Source: Spiroplasma helicoides
GTDB taxonomy: Bacteria > Bacillota_I > Bacilli_A > Mycoplasmatales > Mycoplasmataceae
Length of the DNA stretch: 64,000 nt
Direction of reading: 5' to 3'
NCBI RefSeq assembly: GCF_001715535.1
Contig: NZ_CP017015.1
Coordinates: 930,001-994,000, forward strand
The notes beneath the pieces are model-generated. The model had not been told where the DNA came from. It worked only from the letters and a program-made list of their open reading frames with translations, and ran no database searches. Each line of letters begins with the position of its first letter. Positions within the stretch are counted from its first letter, which is position 1. Shown in pieces: positions 63,876-64,000 of this stretch. The position numbers and the translations under genes are program-made.

Positions 63876-64000
63876 ATGAGTTTTATTAAACCAAAAAAAT
63901 TGAAAACTAAACTGTTATGTTATTGCTTTTTAGCAATCATGATTTTTTATGTTTTAGGCGATGCAAGTTTTTTTGATAAAATACTAACTTCGCTTATTAT
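63876..64000 (+). CDS. Start of a membrane or secreted protein (cut by window edge)
   Basis: About 41 residues from ATG 63876 (GAAAGGTG upstream). A Lys-rich N-terminus is followed by a hydrophobic helix (LLCYCFLAIMIFYVLG). Too short to assign. Confidence 0.5.
   Translation, partial: MSFIKPKKLKTKLLCYCFLAIMIFYVLGDASFFDKILTSLI

Overview
The window is a gene-dense, very AT-rich stretch of a mollicute chromosome that reads UGA as tryptophan (translation table 4). Nearly every long gene contains in-frame UGA codons at conserved Trp positions, a tRNA-Trp with anticodon UCA sits beside the normal CCA tRNA, true stops are TAA or TAG, and rpmD (L30) is absent from the ribosomal operon. Gene content and MKKLLSLLAATGLVASS-type lipoproteins suggest the Entomoplasmatales (Mesoplasma, Entomoplasma or Spiroplasma relatives). 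The exact genus is an inference. No rRNA gene, CRISPR array or prophage was seen.

Layout. 1-6.5 kb: end of a DegV gene, two tRNA-Trp genes split by a terminator, an operon of two unknown proteins plus acpP and fur, guaB, guaA and tRNA-His. 6.5-13.1 kb: a 1075-residue protein with degenerate lipoyl-like and E2-acyltransferase-like ends around Gln/Asn repeats, the PepO peptidase, and a membrane protein. 13.2-22.6 kb: a pyruvate-dissimilation and CoA block (ackA, pta, coaD, coaX, pflA, a separate glycyl-radical-domain gene, pflB, adhE). Pyruvate can be cleaved to formate and acetyl-CoA, which goes to acetate plus ATP (Pta/AckA) or to ethanol with NADH re-oxidation (AdhE), with coaX and coaD supplying CoA.

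22.7-55.7 kb is the ribosomal super-operon, rpsJ to rplQ, then ecfA1-ecfA2-ecfT-truA, then rplM-rpsI, all on the minus strand. This order is contiguous in many Firmicutes. Here it is broken by two accessory islands: 36.6-40.2 kb (two tandem membrane acyltransferases and an apparently intact IS3-type element ending next to rplQ), and 23.7-32.4 kb (a fused ABC exporter, two large paralogous secreted proteins, two small membrane proteins, and a candidate structured small RNA).

55.8-64 kb is a surface-protein region. It holds three lipoproteins sharing a repeated domain of about 80 residues, a GDSL-type lipoprotein, two duplicated small membrane proteins, two multi-pass membrane proteins, and the start of another membrane protein.

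The most notable observations are the two-gene pyruvate formate-lyase, the E2-like pseudoenzyme, the candidate small RNA at 23.7-23.9 kb, the interrupted ribosomal/ECF gene order, and the large tails on ribosomal protein L29 and the two EcfA ATPases.
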